Source: Cryptomeria japonica
Lineage: Eukaryota; Streptophyta; Pinopsida; Cupressales; Cupressaceae
DNA length: 64,000 bases
Assembly: GCF_030272615.1 (NCBI RefSeq)
Contig: NC_081413.1
Location: 555,049,136 to 555,113,135, forward strand
Direction of reading: 5' to 3'
Positions within the stretch are counted from its first letter, which is position 1. Each line of letters opens with the position of its first letter. A program made the translations under genes and the position numbers. This document shows positions 24,501 through 36,098 of the stretch, piece after piece. Under the pieces are notes generated by a model. It was not told the DNA's origin. It saw only the letters and a list, made by a program, of their open reading frames with translations, and made no database searches.

Positions 24501-24757
24501 TCTCTGCTTTACTGGTTAAATTCCTATTTCACAAACTTTAGCTCTTTGTCAGTAACCCTGTCTTTCGGTAAACCAAATCACTAAGATGATAAAACAAAAC
24601 ATCAGTTGCCATCAATGATAACACAAATATTTGATCAAGTCATCTAATCACAAAATCTCAATCTCTTCATCACAAATAGACATATATACTTTACCAGTGC
24701 AGTGATCAGACTTCAACTACATCACCTCATTTGCATCAGTTATGCCAAATGCCAACA
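21589..24757 (-). repeat. 5' LTR of copia I (split by solo LTR J)
   Basis: LTR parts 21589-21646 and 23163-24757, about 1.65 kb without J. Starts TTTTAATCC (TG apparently mutated to TT) and ends CCAACA at 24757. Holds the G-rich loop hairpin with stem TTAATA/TATTAA at 21611-21643. Confidence 0.78.
21647..23162 (-). mobile_element. Gypsy solo LTR J inside copia I's LTR
   Basis: 1,516 bp flanked by a perfect AAGAC duplication (21642-21646, 23163-23167). Starts TATGTGCGGGAAATG and ends TGTCTACA, resembling the ends of the D LTRs (TGTATATGGGGGAAATG ... TGTCTACA). Shares with them AT-palindromes built on TTAATTAAAT near 22920-23095. No interior, so a solo LTR of a D-related gypsy family. Orientation is by that similarity. 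Confidence 0.82.
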
Positions 24758-24765
24758 ATACATAC

Positions 24766-25999
24766 TTGAAAGATAACACTCTCCCTCTTGACTTGTCAAA
24801 TAACCAAAAGCAGAATTTTATCCGCCAATCTTCCCATTATACTCTTGTCACAGATACCCTTTTTAAATGAGGTCTGGATGATACTCCCTTAAGATGTCTC
24901 AAGCAAGAAGAATTTGAGAAGGCCTTAAATGAATTTCATAACAAAATTTGTGGCACTCATTCAAGTGGTCTTTACCCTTTCAAAAAAACTCATATGCTTG
25001 CGCTATTATTGGCCAATTATGAAACACGATTATTTTTAGATAGCTAAAACATGCAAACAATGTCAGATCCATGGAAATTTAATTCATGCACCAACACAAG
25101 AGATTCATTCTTTGGCAACATCTTGGCCTTTCTGCCAATAGGGTCTTCATCTAGTAGGAAAGATAAATCCTCCTTCATCCAATGGTCACAAATTCTTCCT
25201 TGTAGCTACAAAATATTTTACAAAATGGATTGAAACAATACCTCTCACAAACATCACAGGAAAACAAATTGTTGCATTTATCTTGAACCACATCATATAT
25301 CACTATGGCATACCCATTACCATTGTCACTGATAATGGGTGACCATTCAAGAAAAGGGATGTACAAGAGCTTTGTGAAAAATTTCAGATCCAACATATAT
25401 TTTCCACACCCTACTATGCACATGAGAATGGACAAGAAGAAGAATCAAACAAAACAATTTTGAAAATCCTCAAAAAGATAGCGAATGATGCTAATAGAGA
25501 TTGGCATATTCAATTGAACCCTGCTCTATGGGCTTACCATACTAGTATTTGTACACCAACAAGAGCCACACCTCTCTCTCTCTTGTCTATGGATCAGAAG
25601 CAATACTACCAATAGAAGTAGAGATACCTTCTCTACGAGTATCATTAAAAGACCTTATCCCAAATGAAGAACAACAAGTATCTAGACTTAAGAGCTAGAA
25701 TTGATCCATGAATGATGGAAAAATGCCTTTGATCATTTGAAGGTGTACCAGCAAAGAATGTGCTGAAGTTATAATCACAAGGTCAAACGAAGAGCATTTC
25801 AAGTTAGAGAACTAGTGCTAAAGGAAAATCCACGAAACCAGTTAGATCGAGAAAAGAAAGGGAAGTTTGAACCAAACTGGTTGGGTCTATTTGTGGTCAC
25901 AACAAAATTTGGGTTAGGATAATATTAGCTATCAACACCAGATGAGGATCAACTTGAGGAACCCATCAATAAAATGCATCTGAAAAAGTTTTATGTCTA
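24766..25999 (+). pseudogene. Gypsy E integrase, inactive
   Basis: Matches D's integrase in order: linker YLKDNTLPLDLSNNQ, then GLHLVGKINPPSSNG, FLVATKYFTKWIETIPLT, GKQIVAFILNHIIYHYGIP, TIVTDNG then a stop, FSTPYYAHENGQEEESNKTIL, DWHIQLNPALWAYHTS and the C-terminal NWLG-type segment near 25880. The first catalytic Asp (GLD in D) is His, the second Asp (TDNG) and Glu context (GQEEESNK) remain. Multiple stops and frameshifts. The N-terminal zinc-binding part is degraded. Confidence 0.87.
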
Positions 26000-26165
26000 A
26001 AAAGTAGAAAATCCAAAAACAGTGAAAAAGTAAGAAAATACAAAAAAGTAAAAAAGCAGAAAATCTAAAAAAAGGTGAAAAAATACATAATACAAAAACA
26101 ATGAAAACAGTGAAAATGAAAAAAAATCAAATATGAGATAAAGTGCAATAAAAACAGATGGTGAA
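26000..26165. repeat. A-rich tract after gypsy E integrase
   Basis: Repetitive AAAAAGT/GAAAA sequence directly after the integrase stop. D has the matching tract (T-rich on the + strand) at 51413-51490 in the same place. Confidence 0.7.
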
Positions 26166-27720
26166 AAACCTAGCAACAAGCGCTAGTTAGCTAATTCTTC
26201 CATCCATTGGTTCATGCATCCTTCCGTTTGCATTCATTTTCATCAACACTGTTCATATCCATAATAAAGTCTTTGTAGATTCACAAGCCTTGCAGGTGAT
26301 TTATCACCATGGTTTGGATCTTTGTATATACCATAATTATGTTTTTTTCTAAACTGGGGGCAAAATCCTGAACCTAGTTAGAGGCAAAATTTCATTGAGC
26401 TTAATCAAATAGGTAGAATGACAATTACACAACACTTGTCAAGCAAAAACTGAGACACATCCAATGTTGAACATAAGTTCAAATTATCAACCATCAACTA
26501 TAAACTATCAGTCTACACATGACAAACACATATCAGTGGATGATATCTATTGACTAATCATTATTTTAACAATTTGAAAATCATGGTTCAACTTTTATAT
26601 CATGATTTTCGCTATCATGATTTCTGAGTGACTCTAGGATGTCTATGACTAGAGGAACAAGGAAGGAACATGATATTTTCTTATCTATTGTCTCTAAATT
26701 AATCGTTAACATGTGTAAATGTTTTGTAGGACACGATCAACAAAGTATCAATGAATATATTTTAGATTTGCATATAGAAATGGTTAATACTGCCTGTTTT
26801 ATGCAAGCAACACTCAGGTCATCTTGGTTCAATCATACCTCAGTGATTGTGCTATCTTGCACTATCAAAACCTAGGAAAGTAGTGCTCAGGTCATCATGG
26901 TTCAATTATACCATTGATGCACTCACTTCCCACATTTTAAAGGCTCAATGATGACAAAAAGCAATGACCAAATGACCAGTTTGATCGCAACATTGCATTT
27001 CATTTTGCAAGGGATCACAAGAGCTCATATTTTCCAAGGCCAAAAGTTTCAAAATGGTGTTATCTCTCTTATTAAGTGATCGAGTACATTGGACATTAAC
27101 AAAAAAAATCAATTCATCCATCCTACATGATAAGTTAGTTCATCTCATCACATGTAAGAATTTCATAATAGGATATCATTCATATGAAATATCCAATCAT
27201 TCATTTATTTAGTTAGGTCATTGCATTGTATCCATCTCATATCAAACATGTAAAGTAGCATCATCATTGCATTGCATTTCATCCATCATCATTATTAACA
27301 TGCATAAAAAAACCATAAAAACATCATAAAAATAGACAACATTACATTGCACATGCATCATAAAGTACTTATAAGAATCACCATACATATTCACATTTGC
27401 ATACATCCTGTAAATACTGCATTATCATAAAAAGCATACATCCATCATCTGGAAGTTATAACCATATAGAAAGTAAAACATACATCATGAAAGTAACTGT
27501 ACAACATAATCATATAACAAATAGCTTGCATCCATAATCTCATAGGTCATGTAAAGTGAATAGGATCAATTGAATATCATATCATAAAAAAGATAAATGT
27601 CCAAGATACAATGATATCACAAAAAAAACTATATGAGATACATCACAAATATACATTGCAGGAATCATTAATATCTCATCACAAAAAGTGTGTACATCAA
27701 TGAATCAATGTCCCATATTA
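26166..27720. other. Spacer between E integrase and antisense gene
   Basis: No gene seen. AT-rich, with many short CAT/ATCATC words (27200-27700) and a duplicated phrase around CTCAGGTCATC(A/T)TGGTTCAA at 26815 and 26887. Corresponds in position to 49900-51410 of D. Confidence 0.5.
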
Positions 27721-29700
27721 GTGTGACCACTAGGATGCAGAGCAGAACTCTGTCTTGATGCGACAGATCTGGTAACATTAGTTGATACCCCTATGTTTAG
27801 GTCCCCTCCTGGGGGATCTCTCTGAAGTGGCCCTATCATTCCTTGGCTCTCAGAATGGCTCTGTCTCAATCTCTTGCTCAACTATAAAAAGCATGGAGCC
27901 CTCTGATTAATAGGAACATCAGTATAATATAAGGTCCTGTAATACTCAGCCTTTCGGATCACCTAGCACATAATCTTCAAGGCAACCTTCCTTAAACTAT
28001 AATCTCCCGACATCTGTACATGTGCCTTAGCCTAATGACACCTATCCCTAGTTGCATCTCTCTCTTCCATGAGAGAGCCCATCCAAGCCTCTACCTAGGC
28101 AATTTGAGCTTGTGCCTGTGTTTTTACTTGGGACATCTATGCATGTTCCTATACCTAATCTAAGCCTACTTCTGGTGAGATGACATCCTAATGAGAATTC
28201 ATCATGGTGCCTCTACATGTGGCTGCTCAACCTGGGGAACCTCCTACTTTGGAAATTGCTGCCCCTGATCCACTAGACCTGTTCTCCTCCATCTGACCAC
28301 CTAGGGTCATCCAATCCATAGGTACCTCTCTAGCAAGTCTAGAACTACTGACTCTTGGCATGCCTCTTGAGACCACTTCTACTGCTCTATCATCTCCCCC
28401 ATCATCATCTCCTCCATCTCCATCTCCTCCACTGTAATCTCTTGCATCTCCTCCATATCTATCTCTGTCATCCCCTTCCTCTTTTCCATCATATCCACCC
28501 CCACCTCCTCTCCCCCCATCATCCCTCAACCATCTAGGAGCTTTGCATTGCGGCCTCTCATCATCCTCATCTAGAACTGGCTTTGGCTCATCAGGACACG
28601 TCAACCTAGGAAACCTGTATGGAGTAAATTATACAATGTACTCAACTGTTATCCTTCTATCTATCATACCTAGTAAGTAATCCCAATCAAGTGGCCCTAA
28701 TGATAAGTACTCTGCACATTCTTTCTCGTATGCAATAGAGGCCCCCCAAGTAGCCACATCCAGTGTCTTGTGAGCAAATGAGTTGTACCTTATACCCTAC
28801 CATACTATCTCAACACCCTCTTGCAAAGGAATTTCTCGATAACATAGGTGTAGATCTGATCAGGTACTGAGTCAAGAATACATAAGGCATCTCCATTGAA
28901 TCCTCGAGCCAGATCTCACAATCTTTGTATGGTCTTCATATCACTATATCCAGATCATCTAGTGCTTGTCGTCAATACTCCAATTTGCCCAACTTTCGTT
29001 GGACAATGATTCCTGGATATTCATGGGTGTAGGGTCTACCTATAGATCTATCACTAATATCCAATGGTCATGTGATAGGAAGATGCTCCTAGGCCCATAT
29101 GTGGAGAATTGTAACCCCTGCTGATAATTCGACTGATCCCTGATATACTACTCAGTGCAAGTCATAATACAAGTGGGCCAACATACATGATCCCCACGTA
29201 AATCGAGTCCCTTGTGTCACCAACTGCTCAAGGAGGCAACCCCATCCAATAGATAATCCCTTTGACCTATGATCAAGACAAAGGAAACCCTTGATGAATC
29301 CGACGAGCACAGTAGGTAATATGGCATAACCTGTATCTAGCATCTCTTGCCAAGGAATGTCTTATCCACCAATCTCATCATTATCAAACACTTTGTGAAG
29401 TGCATTTGTCCCACCTTGCTCACTAAGATCATAGTAGACCAACTCGCCCATCATGAGGATGCATAGTATCCGATACACATCCTAAGGTGTCATTGTCATC
29501 TTGTCAATCGGTAGGTGAAAGGTATTGTTCTCACTGTGCCAATGCTATGTTAATGCTATCAATAATCCCCAATCAATCAAAGGATGGGGTATATCAAGAA
29601 GGAAAGATAAAGCACACCTATCGATGTGGTCTCGCTTCACCTGGCTAAGGCGGGGTATCAACATCCATTTCTTCGAGAAGCGCTCCTGAGATTAAGGAAC
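27721..29700 (-). pseudogene. Antisense plant mobile domain (PMD) gene of gypsy E
   Basis: Minus-strand coding remnant opposite to the element's own genes. Visible parts: DWGLLIALT then WHSENNTFHLPIDKM (about 29530), DVYRILCI, the 63-codon block 29343-29152 (GFIKGFLCLDHRSKGLSIGWG..LEQLVTQGTRFTWGSCMLAHLYYDLH), then ILHIWAxEHLP, IVxRPYKD and a Gly/Asp-rich low-complexity tail (28604-28227). WRxET-FHLP...EMTxTLEDVxxIL..P and the AHLYY block are hallmarks of the plant mobile domain (aminotransferase-like, PF10536), found in MAIN/MAIL1 proteins and in transposable elements. Many stops. Homologous to the antisense gene of D. Confidence 0.82.
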
Positions 29701-30081
29701 ACTAAAGTGATCCTACGATCAAATCATATTATCATATCAATATCTTGATTTCTCTATCTATCAAATCATTCTATATATCAATCTATCTTTCTCACTTGAG
29801 ATTTCTGTCAAATCTTGTTGAGCCCCTATCAATGACACTCATCTATCATGAGGTCATTATCAATCCTATCTCATATGGAATGTACTTGAGATAATCAAAA
29901 CTGATCATCAAATTTTATCAATTGGATACCTAATCAAATCAAGTTGGCAACATTTCATTGCCTTTACTAAAATTTTTGATTTTTGGGGGGGGGTAAAGGA
30001 GCAATTAAAATCCTATTGAAATAATCAAGTCATCCAAAATTGCAATAAAAAATCTAAAATCAATCATCAAAAATCCAATAA
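29701..30081. other. Upstream region of the antisense PMD gene of E
   Basis: No gene seen. AT-rich; a G9 run at 29987-29995. I could not confirm a polypurine tract or LTR edge here. Confidence 0.4.
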
Positions 30082-30178
30082 TAACATCAAATAATTAAAA
30101 AATCAATTAGAAATTGAAAAATCAATTCAAAATTGAAAAATCAATTCGAAATTGAAAAATCAATTCAAAATCGCAAAA
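30082..30178. repeat. 19-bp AT-rich tandem repeat
   Basis: About five units of AAAAATCAATTCAAAATTG with small changes (AGAAATTG, CGAAATTG). Confidence 0.8.
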
Positions 30179-30229
30179 AATCCAAAATCATGAAATAAAT
30201 CATCAAATAATCAGATAATAAAAAATCTT

Positions 30230-30356
30230 GCATGCAGTGGTGGCAGCGGCCGTGCCGGCCACAACATCCGTGGTGCCAGCAGCGCCCATTGCGGCATTCG
30301 TGGTGGCATCGACTGGGCCCTCCGCGGCGCCTGTAGTGGCGCCACTACCCCCCATA
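30230..30356. other. GC-rich island in AT-rich DNA
   Basis: Very GC- and CpG-rich 127 bp with repeated GTGGTG/GGCAGC/GCGCC words. On the minus strand it codes an Ala/Gly/Thr stretch (GATTGAAEGPVDATTNAAMG) inside a 69-codon frame, which I do not accept as a gene. Flanks are A/T homopolymer-like. Confidence 0.6.
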
Positions 30357-32645
30357 ATTTTAAAAAAAAATTTGAAAACATGAGGCAAAAATTTGATTTT
30401 TTTTAAAAACACAACAAATTTTAAAAATTTTCAAAAACCACCTCAAACCCATTTTAAAACGCTAAAAACCCAATAGAAAAATGCGATAATTTTTCAAATC
30501 CAGGTGACAAGACTGCTAAAACAAACAATTTTTTTCTTCTAAAAATGGCTAAATATTTCAAAAGTCAAGCTAAAAATTGACAAAGCTGTGTTTTCTCAGG
30601 GTACGTATTGGTGGACCATAGGCTACGAGATGCTCATGTCGCCGAACTCGCTCGAACCTGTGCTGGTGGTACGAGATCGTCATTTCCTCCCCCAGAGAAA
30701 ATTTTCAAACAACTTGCAAGCACAAATGAAGAGTGGTAAAAGGAAATTCACCTTTTTAAACTCAAAATGGAGCATTTAAGTGGGATTTTTATTCCACTTA
30801 TTTTTAATCATCTAATCAACTAATTAGCCTCGCATGATAGCATTTTCAAATTTCTTATTGGGAAATGAATCAGAATTGATAGCCCTAAAAAATTGATTGC
30901 ATTAGAATTTTCAATTATGAACTTAAATAGTGATCTTTTTGGTTCTATTTGTATCCTTTGTCAAGGTTCAAAGTCTAGAGTTTAGGGCTTATCAAATTTT
31001 CCGAAGCTTTGTGAAGAAAAACCCTAGCAATGATATATTTTGTCGTTACTTTTTCCCACTTAAAGACCAAGGGTTTCTTACCATGGGCGGGGTCATTTTA
31101 TTTCCTAAGCACTAAGTTGTAGTAGATTGGTTTTAGAAATGAATTTCCTAGATTTGCATGCAAAATTTCCTATATTCGATCTCATTTAATATTTGTGCCC
31201 ACGACCTCTTTTTCCTAAGTTAAAATTCCTACGTATTTCAGCCGGTTGATAAAAGAAGAATAGATCTGATGGTCTACACTTCCCCGTGATTGAAAGTGCA
31301 GTGAAGATAAAGACCGTGACATCATGAGATGACGCGGCGTGTCTTCAATGGAAAAGGATGAGCTGGCGATGTAATATTCCAAAAAAATTGTTTCGCCAGT
31401 TCTCAGGTAGTAAAGACTAGTTTACTAACAGTCCAATCAAGTAGCACATGTTCAAAATGAATAGTGATGTTATGTTCAAGGCAAAAAGGTGCTCGTATTT
31501 TAATTATGAAAAGGTTAACGGGCATTGTGTTGAAGCAATAAAGTGTGAACATATTCGATAGCCCTCATAACCCCACAATAGAAGTTGCAAGGAGGTTATG
31601 GACTGCGGTATCACGAGATGATGCCACATGTCCCAGGCTGACTAGGAAGATCTATAGTGGGGCCGCTAATAGAGTTTGGTTGAAAAATGATATGGCACTT
31701 ATTAGTCATGATTTTGTGGGTCCGCAAATATAGATGGAAGGTCAAATGCCACATCGACCAATAATGATCGTTTGATTTGCCAAGTTGGGTAAGATCTGTC
31801 GTTGGGTTTCAAATTTGAAATTAAAAAGGATCATTAAAGATATTGGTCATAGCCCACACATGAAAGATAGGATGAATAAGATGCAAAATTGTTGACTTTA
31901 GATAGATGGTGGTGAGTTTGAAGTATTCAATGTTGACTCACCCCTGAGGAAGCTTGTGCGGGGTCTTTATTGGGTAAAGGGTTGATTAGACAATTAAGGA
32001 TGATATCTTAGAGATGTGAAAGGATCGTGATTTATTTAGGTTTAGATATGATGGATTATGAGTTATCTAATGCATTCAAAGATTGCCTATTGATAGGATT
32101 CCTGAAGTAGAAGACTGTACACTCAGTAAGGAATAAGATCAGAACAAAATCATTCATGCAAGGTGAACATATGCAGGTGGCAATGGAGTGATGGCCTAGA
32201 AATGACAGTGGCCCAAGTTGAAGGCATGATTGCTAGAATCTATAGCTAGCAAGATGTGCAGAAAATATTAGGATGATGATTCTTCACATGGATTAGCACC
32301 ACCACTTTGAGTGGAATTCTGATTATATATTAACTAGGCTGGTGATAGAATGGGTAGAAATGGATACAAACTTCTTCATTTTTCTGAGAATAATTTTTCA
32401 TCAGTGAGAAGATGGTGGTCGAGCAGAATTATACATGGAGTCATTCCATGTTTTGTGACACTAAATGGATGTTTTTTCTCTGGTATGAGGTTGCTTATTG
32501 TCAAAGGGGTTGTGAAAGTTTAGAGGATTGTCAGAGGAGGCATTAAAGCCTTTTCTTATCAAGAAAAGCCACCCATGACATATCCTTAATTCTTACTCTG
32601 CATTGTTTTGGCAGAGTGTTCCAAGAGGGAGCTTGTAGGGAACTG
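30357..32645. other. Unclassified region between E and C
   Basis: No ORF with recognisable similarity. It contains a loose repeat of the phrase ATCA(C/T)GAGATGA(C/T)G near 31321 and 31611. Could be E's 3' end and LTR, or older sequence that C entered. A short + ORF at 31545-31733 is not supported. Confidence 0.4.
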
Positions 32646-32650
32646 AAAGA

Positions 32651-33565
32651 TGTTGGAATAGAAGGAATCCAAGAACACTGAGAGAGTTGGGGGGGGTGGG
32701 GGGAGGTGCATGGTAAATCAGTGTTCTACTAGTGTTATAAGATTTTACTTTATTACAACATACACATATAAACTAGTAAATGAAGACACATATAACATGA
32801 AGTAAATAAACCAGCCACATGAATGAACACTATAACACACTAAATTTTACACGTGGAAAACCTCAAAGAGGAAAAACCATGGTGGGATTTGTGACCCACA
32901 ATATCAATTCACTAGCCATATGAAAGATATTACATAGCATGGGGGCTTGCACATGCAAGAAGGAACACTGCCTAGAGCATACTGCTCAACACAAAAAGTC
33001 TCACTGACTACTAGCTTCTGTTGAGATAAAACAATAATGGTGAACTCATAAAATGCATCCACAATGCCAAAAAGAGTTTCGGTTATAGCTCTGTTTTGTA
33101 CCGGTTCATAAACCCTAAACCCTTTTACCAGTATCTCCTTTTCTCTAAGAATGCTTTACAAATTGTCTACTGACCATTGCATGATATTAATTTCGCATAC
33201 AAATTATCTACATACATATCCTTCGCATCATTTTTCTTCTCCATATTGTTATATATCAAAATGACCTAATAAACTGGCTTATATACCCTTTACAAACAAT
33301 ATTCCTTATGTCGGCTTACAAAACATTAAAAAATATATTCAATGTCAGCTCTATACAATAATTACAAAAATAATTTTATAAATAAAACATTTCCTGAATC
33401 CCAGACTGATGTCGGCTTCACTGAAGTGTTGGATGTTGGTGTCGGTGATGGTGCCAGTTATGACCCTAATTTCTCTAATGTTGGTATTTGTCGTTGAATT
33501 CCTTCTATAGAATCTTGTTACCATCAATGACAATATATGAATCCAATGAGTGTCAATTGCCAACA
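32651..33565 (-). repeat. 3' LTR of element C
   Basis: TGTTGGAATAGAAGGAATCC start matches the 5' LTR start at 63525 (TGTTAGAATAAAAGGAATCC) and the match continues to the K insertion. Ends CCAACA. Contains a perfect 9-bp hairpin stem GAACACTGA/TCAGTGTTC at 32673-32726 with a long G-rich loop. Confidence 0.87.
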
Positions 33566-33580
33566 ATCTCCCCCTTTGGC
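33566..33580 (-). promoter_or_regulatory. Polypurine tract of element C
   Basis: Minus strand GCCAAAGGGGGAGAT ends at the 3' LTR start. Weaker tracts occur at about 33712-33722 and 33769-33781. Confidence 0.78.
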
Positions 33581-33852
33581 ATTGATGGCAACACTCATGT
33601 GAAAAATGGATTCCCTGCTGGTTCAACTGAAACTAAAACATGCCCCCTGAGCTGATTGACTATGATTGCATTTATCTCCTCCTTTGATTCTTATACTCTC
33701 TGTCTGATATACTCCCCCTAGGATTATATGCATACTTTCCTTTTCATTTTATTTTTCACATACATATCCTTCCCCTTTGGCATCAATGCCAAAGACTGGT
33801 GAAAGAATTGTTAGGAATCTATGCAAAAGAATGAATAATTACATATTACTTA

Positions 33853-34956
33853 TCAGAGCTTGACCAATTTCAATATTTTCAGATAAGATTTCTCTAGTAA
33901 TTCTATATAAGTATCCCAGCTAGTTTTGAATGTGTCAGATATGGATACAAGTCCACTTAGTAAATGTGCAAGTGATTCTTTCTCAATGACTTCTGCCGGT
34001 GTGGGCTTCCCAAGCATATCCATGCATTCCCTCTTATGTACACCAAGTGAATCCAATCTTGGACTCACCAAACCTCTGAGACTTATGGCTCTCCAAATGA
34101 TCTTATCTCTTTCCTTTTTAAAAGAAAATATTTGGTTCTCCAAAGTCAAAATTTGTCCATCAAAAGAGTTAGCAATATTAGCAATCTTTTCGTGTAACTC
34201 CTTTATCCTCTTATCTACATTTGTTGTAAGAATCTCTATATTACAACAAACCCTACAAATGTTAGTACACTGTTTCAAATAATTTTCAATAAGTATAAGT
34301 TTGTCTTCAATCTTCCTCTTCTCTATCTCAATGATCTGATCAAAAGTGGTTTTCTTATCCAAAGTGAATCTTACAAGTTCTTGCCGGTTGGAAATCTGAT
34401 GCAATGATTGAAAGTTTTTAGAGATGTGATCTATCAATACCTCTCGCTTCATTTTCAATCATACATTCCAGAATCAATCTATGCAAAATTGTTGTTGGCT
34501 GGTCTATTATCCCCTTGTCTGCAGATCCCTCCTTCATTAATTTTTGCGCAACCATCATCATTAGCTCTGTGGGACTCATCTTTGTGATGGATTTCTTCTC
34601 AACTTGAGTAGTGTCAATTGCCAAATTTTTTTGATGAGGAATCATCTATCGGTTTGGTATTGGATGTTGTACAACTTTACTCTTATTGGTCTCCTTTTCC
34701 TTTTCTTTCTTTTCCTTATTCTCTCCTAGTGTATCCCTTTTCTAATCCTTGTTTGCACTGGTGGCTTCGCCACTTGGTGCAGTATCTATCACTGCTGATG
34801 GATATGATCCACAATATTATTAGTATCATATAAAATATCTGTATTACCTTTCTCAAACTATACATATGTTTTCTCTATCGATTTATCCTATACACTCTCA
34901 TTAATTTTAGGTTTATCTGCCAGTGCAGTTTGTACACTCTTATTTGATTGAGAATT
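33853..34956 (-). pseudogene. ORF2 of element C, C-terminal part
   Basis: The last 201 codons (34458-33853) are open and form a coiled-coil-rich segment (KKTTFDQIIEIEKRKIEDKL, VDKRIKELHEKIANI, LENQIFSFKKERDKI) ending ELLEKSYLKILKLVKL. Upstream to the B joint the frame has several stops and a shift (34645-34418 is in another frame). Corresponds to the C-terminal coiled coil of A's ORF2 (3791-2904). B is inserted at GAATT 34952-34956. Confidence 0.7.
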
Positions 34957-36060
34957 TGTTGGCATTTTTGATGATTATGTTGTGATTGTCATTGATGGAC
35001 ACACACTTGCATTGAGATCACTTTTGTATGTATAAGTTAAAAGCTCAACCGGTACTTGTTCCAACTGGTATGATGCATTATAGTCCTTAGACTATTGGTG
35101 TTTTGTAGAAAGTGATTACCGATCTGAAGTAGTATGTTGACCCCAAGTGGTTTGAGGATCTCAAGCGATACGAAGGATCAAAGAAATAGAACACATATTT
35201 CCCAGTCTTCATTTTGTCAAACCGGCAACCGGTATTTTGTATGAACTGGTAATACTTTGTGATGAGTTACCATCCACTGATTGTTTGATGGTACCAACAC
35301 TTTAATGGTGCTTTTTGTGTCATGTTACAAAATATGTCTAGATGCATTGAACCTAGGAAATTGTATTGTAATCCTATTGGACCAACATGAAATTAGATTC
35401 CTTTATAAGGACATCATGTCTAGGGTTTTAGGATGTTGATGTTGTTGCTAGGGTTTAAGGTGGTTGATGAGTTAGAGATAGTATGAATGTGTAGAAGACT
35501 GAAGTAATGCTAGAATGCATTAGGAATGAGCTATCAAGAATCTAACCAAGCAATCTGTGCTATTAGCTAGATCACTCACTTGTTGACTACTCACATCTTT
35601 GAGAAGTCTGAAGCCCTTAACCGAGTAGGCCCAAAAAGCCTTTTGTAAATCCTCTAACAAGGTGATTCACATTTGTGGATCTAAAATCCTCTAGTAAGGT
35701 AGTCTTTAATCGGACTTATCTTCTAATAGAGATTGAGATTCCTAACAGGATCTATTCTGGTAAAGAACATTGTATAACCTTAACTGGTCTAACCTTAACC
35801 GGTCTGGTTCCTATTCTATAGATAGTTACTTGTGAGTTCCATCTCACTATGGTTTTTTCCATTTGGGTTTCCACGTCAAAATCTCTTATGTTATGGTGTT
35901 TGTGCTTCTATGGGTGAATGAATTATTTTCTATTTGGTTTGCATGTGTGCTAACCAGTTTGTCTGCTAAACTATTTTACCGGTTTACTGTTAGTCTAGCA
36001 AAGTGTTTAAGTACTAATATTTTTGGCATACTAATTCACCCCCACTCTTAGTATTCATCA
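34957..36060 (+). repeat. 5' LTR of element B
   Basis: TGTTGGCATTTTTGATG...TATTCATCA; nearly collinear with 41404-42509 (1,104 versus 1,106 bp). The 3' end carries a hairpin with stem ATACTAA/TTAGTAT (36028-36054) around a C-rich loop, six bases before the LTR end. Confidence 0.93.
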
Positions 36061-36074
36061 ATTGGTATTAGAGC
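36061..36074 (+). promoter_or_regulatory. Primer-binding site of element B
   Basis: ATTGGTATTAGAGC, adjacent to the LTR; initiator-Met tRNA type with one change, identical to A and C. Confidence 0.85.
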
Positions 36075-36098
36075 CTACCTTTCTATAAGTTTAACCAC

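Larger units (their letters stand above)
16097..24757 (-). mobile_element. Copia element I with both LTRs
   Basis: Minus-strand Ty1/copia element. 3' LTR (truncated) 16097-17209, purine tract at 17210, interior 17210-21588 with gag-protease-integrase-RT-RNase H in copia order, primer site 21575-21588, 5' LTR 21589-24757 interrupted by solo LTR J. All coding domains are present but broken by stops, frameshifts and a small RT deletion. The left LTR has lost its primer-site end at the joint with F2, so there is no target duplication. The lineage resembles Sirevirus-type copia in its repeated purine tracts (inference). Confidence 0.82.
24758..32645 (+). mobile_element. Gypsy element E, 5'-truncated Tat-type remnant
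   Basis: Starts abruptly against copia I's LTR inside the RNase H-integrase linker. Order on the + strand: broken integrase, A-rich tract, spacer, antisense plant mobile domain gene, AT-rich region. This is the same order as in element D downstream of integrase. No 3' LTR could be identified; the right limit is set only by the start of element C and is uncertain beyond about 30500. Confidence 0.6.

Noticed and set aside
28355-28537. His/Leu-rich plus-strand ORF in gypsy E
   Set aside because: Shadow of the Gly/Asp-rich tail of the antisense PMD gene.
30203-30412. Ala/Gly/Thr-rich minus-strand ORF in the GC island
   Set aside because: Coding look comes from base composition; no homologue in D's matching region.
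32689-32706. G-runs (also at 63557) as stand-alone G-quadruplexes
   Set aside because: They are the loop part of the LTR hairpin described above; length differs between the two LTRs of C, as expected of slippage.
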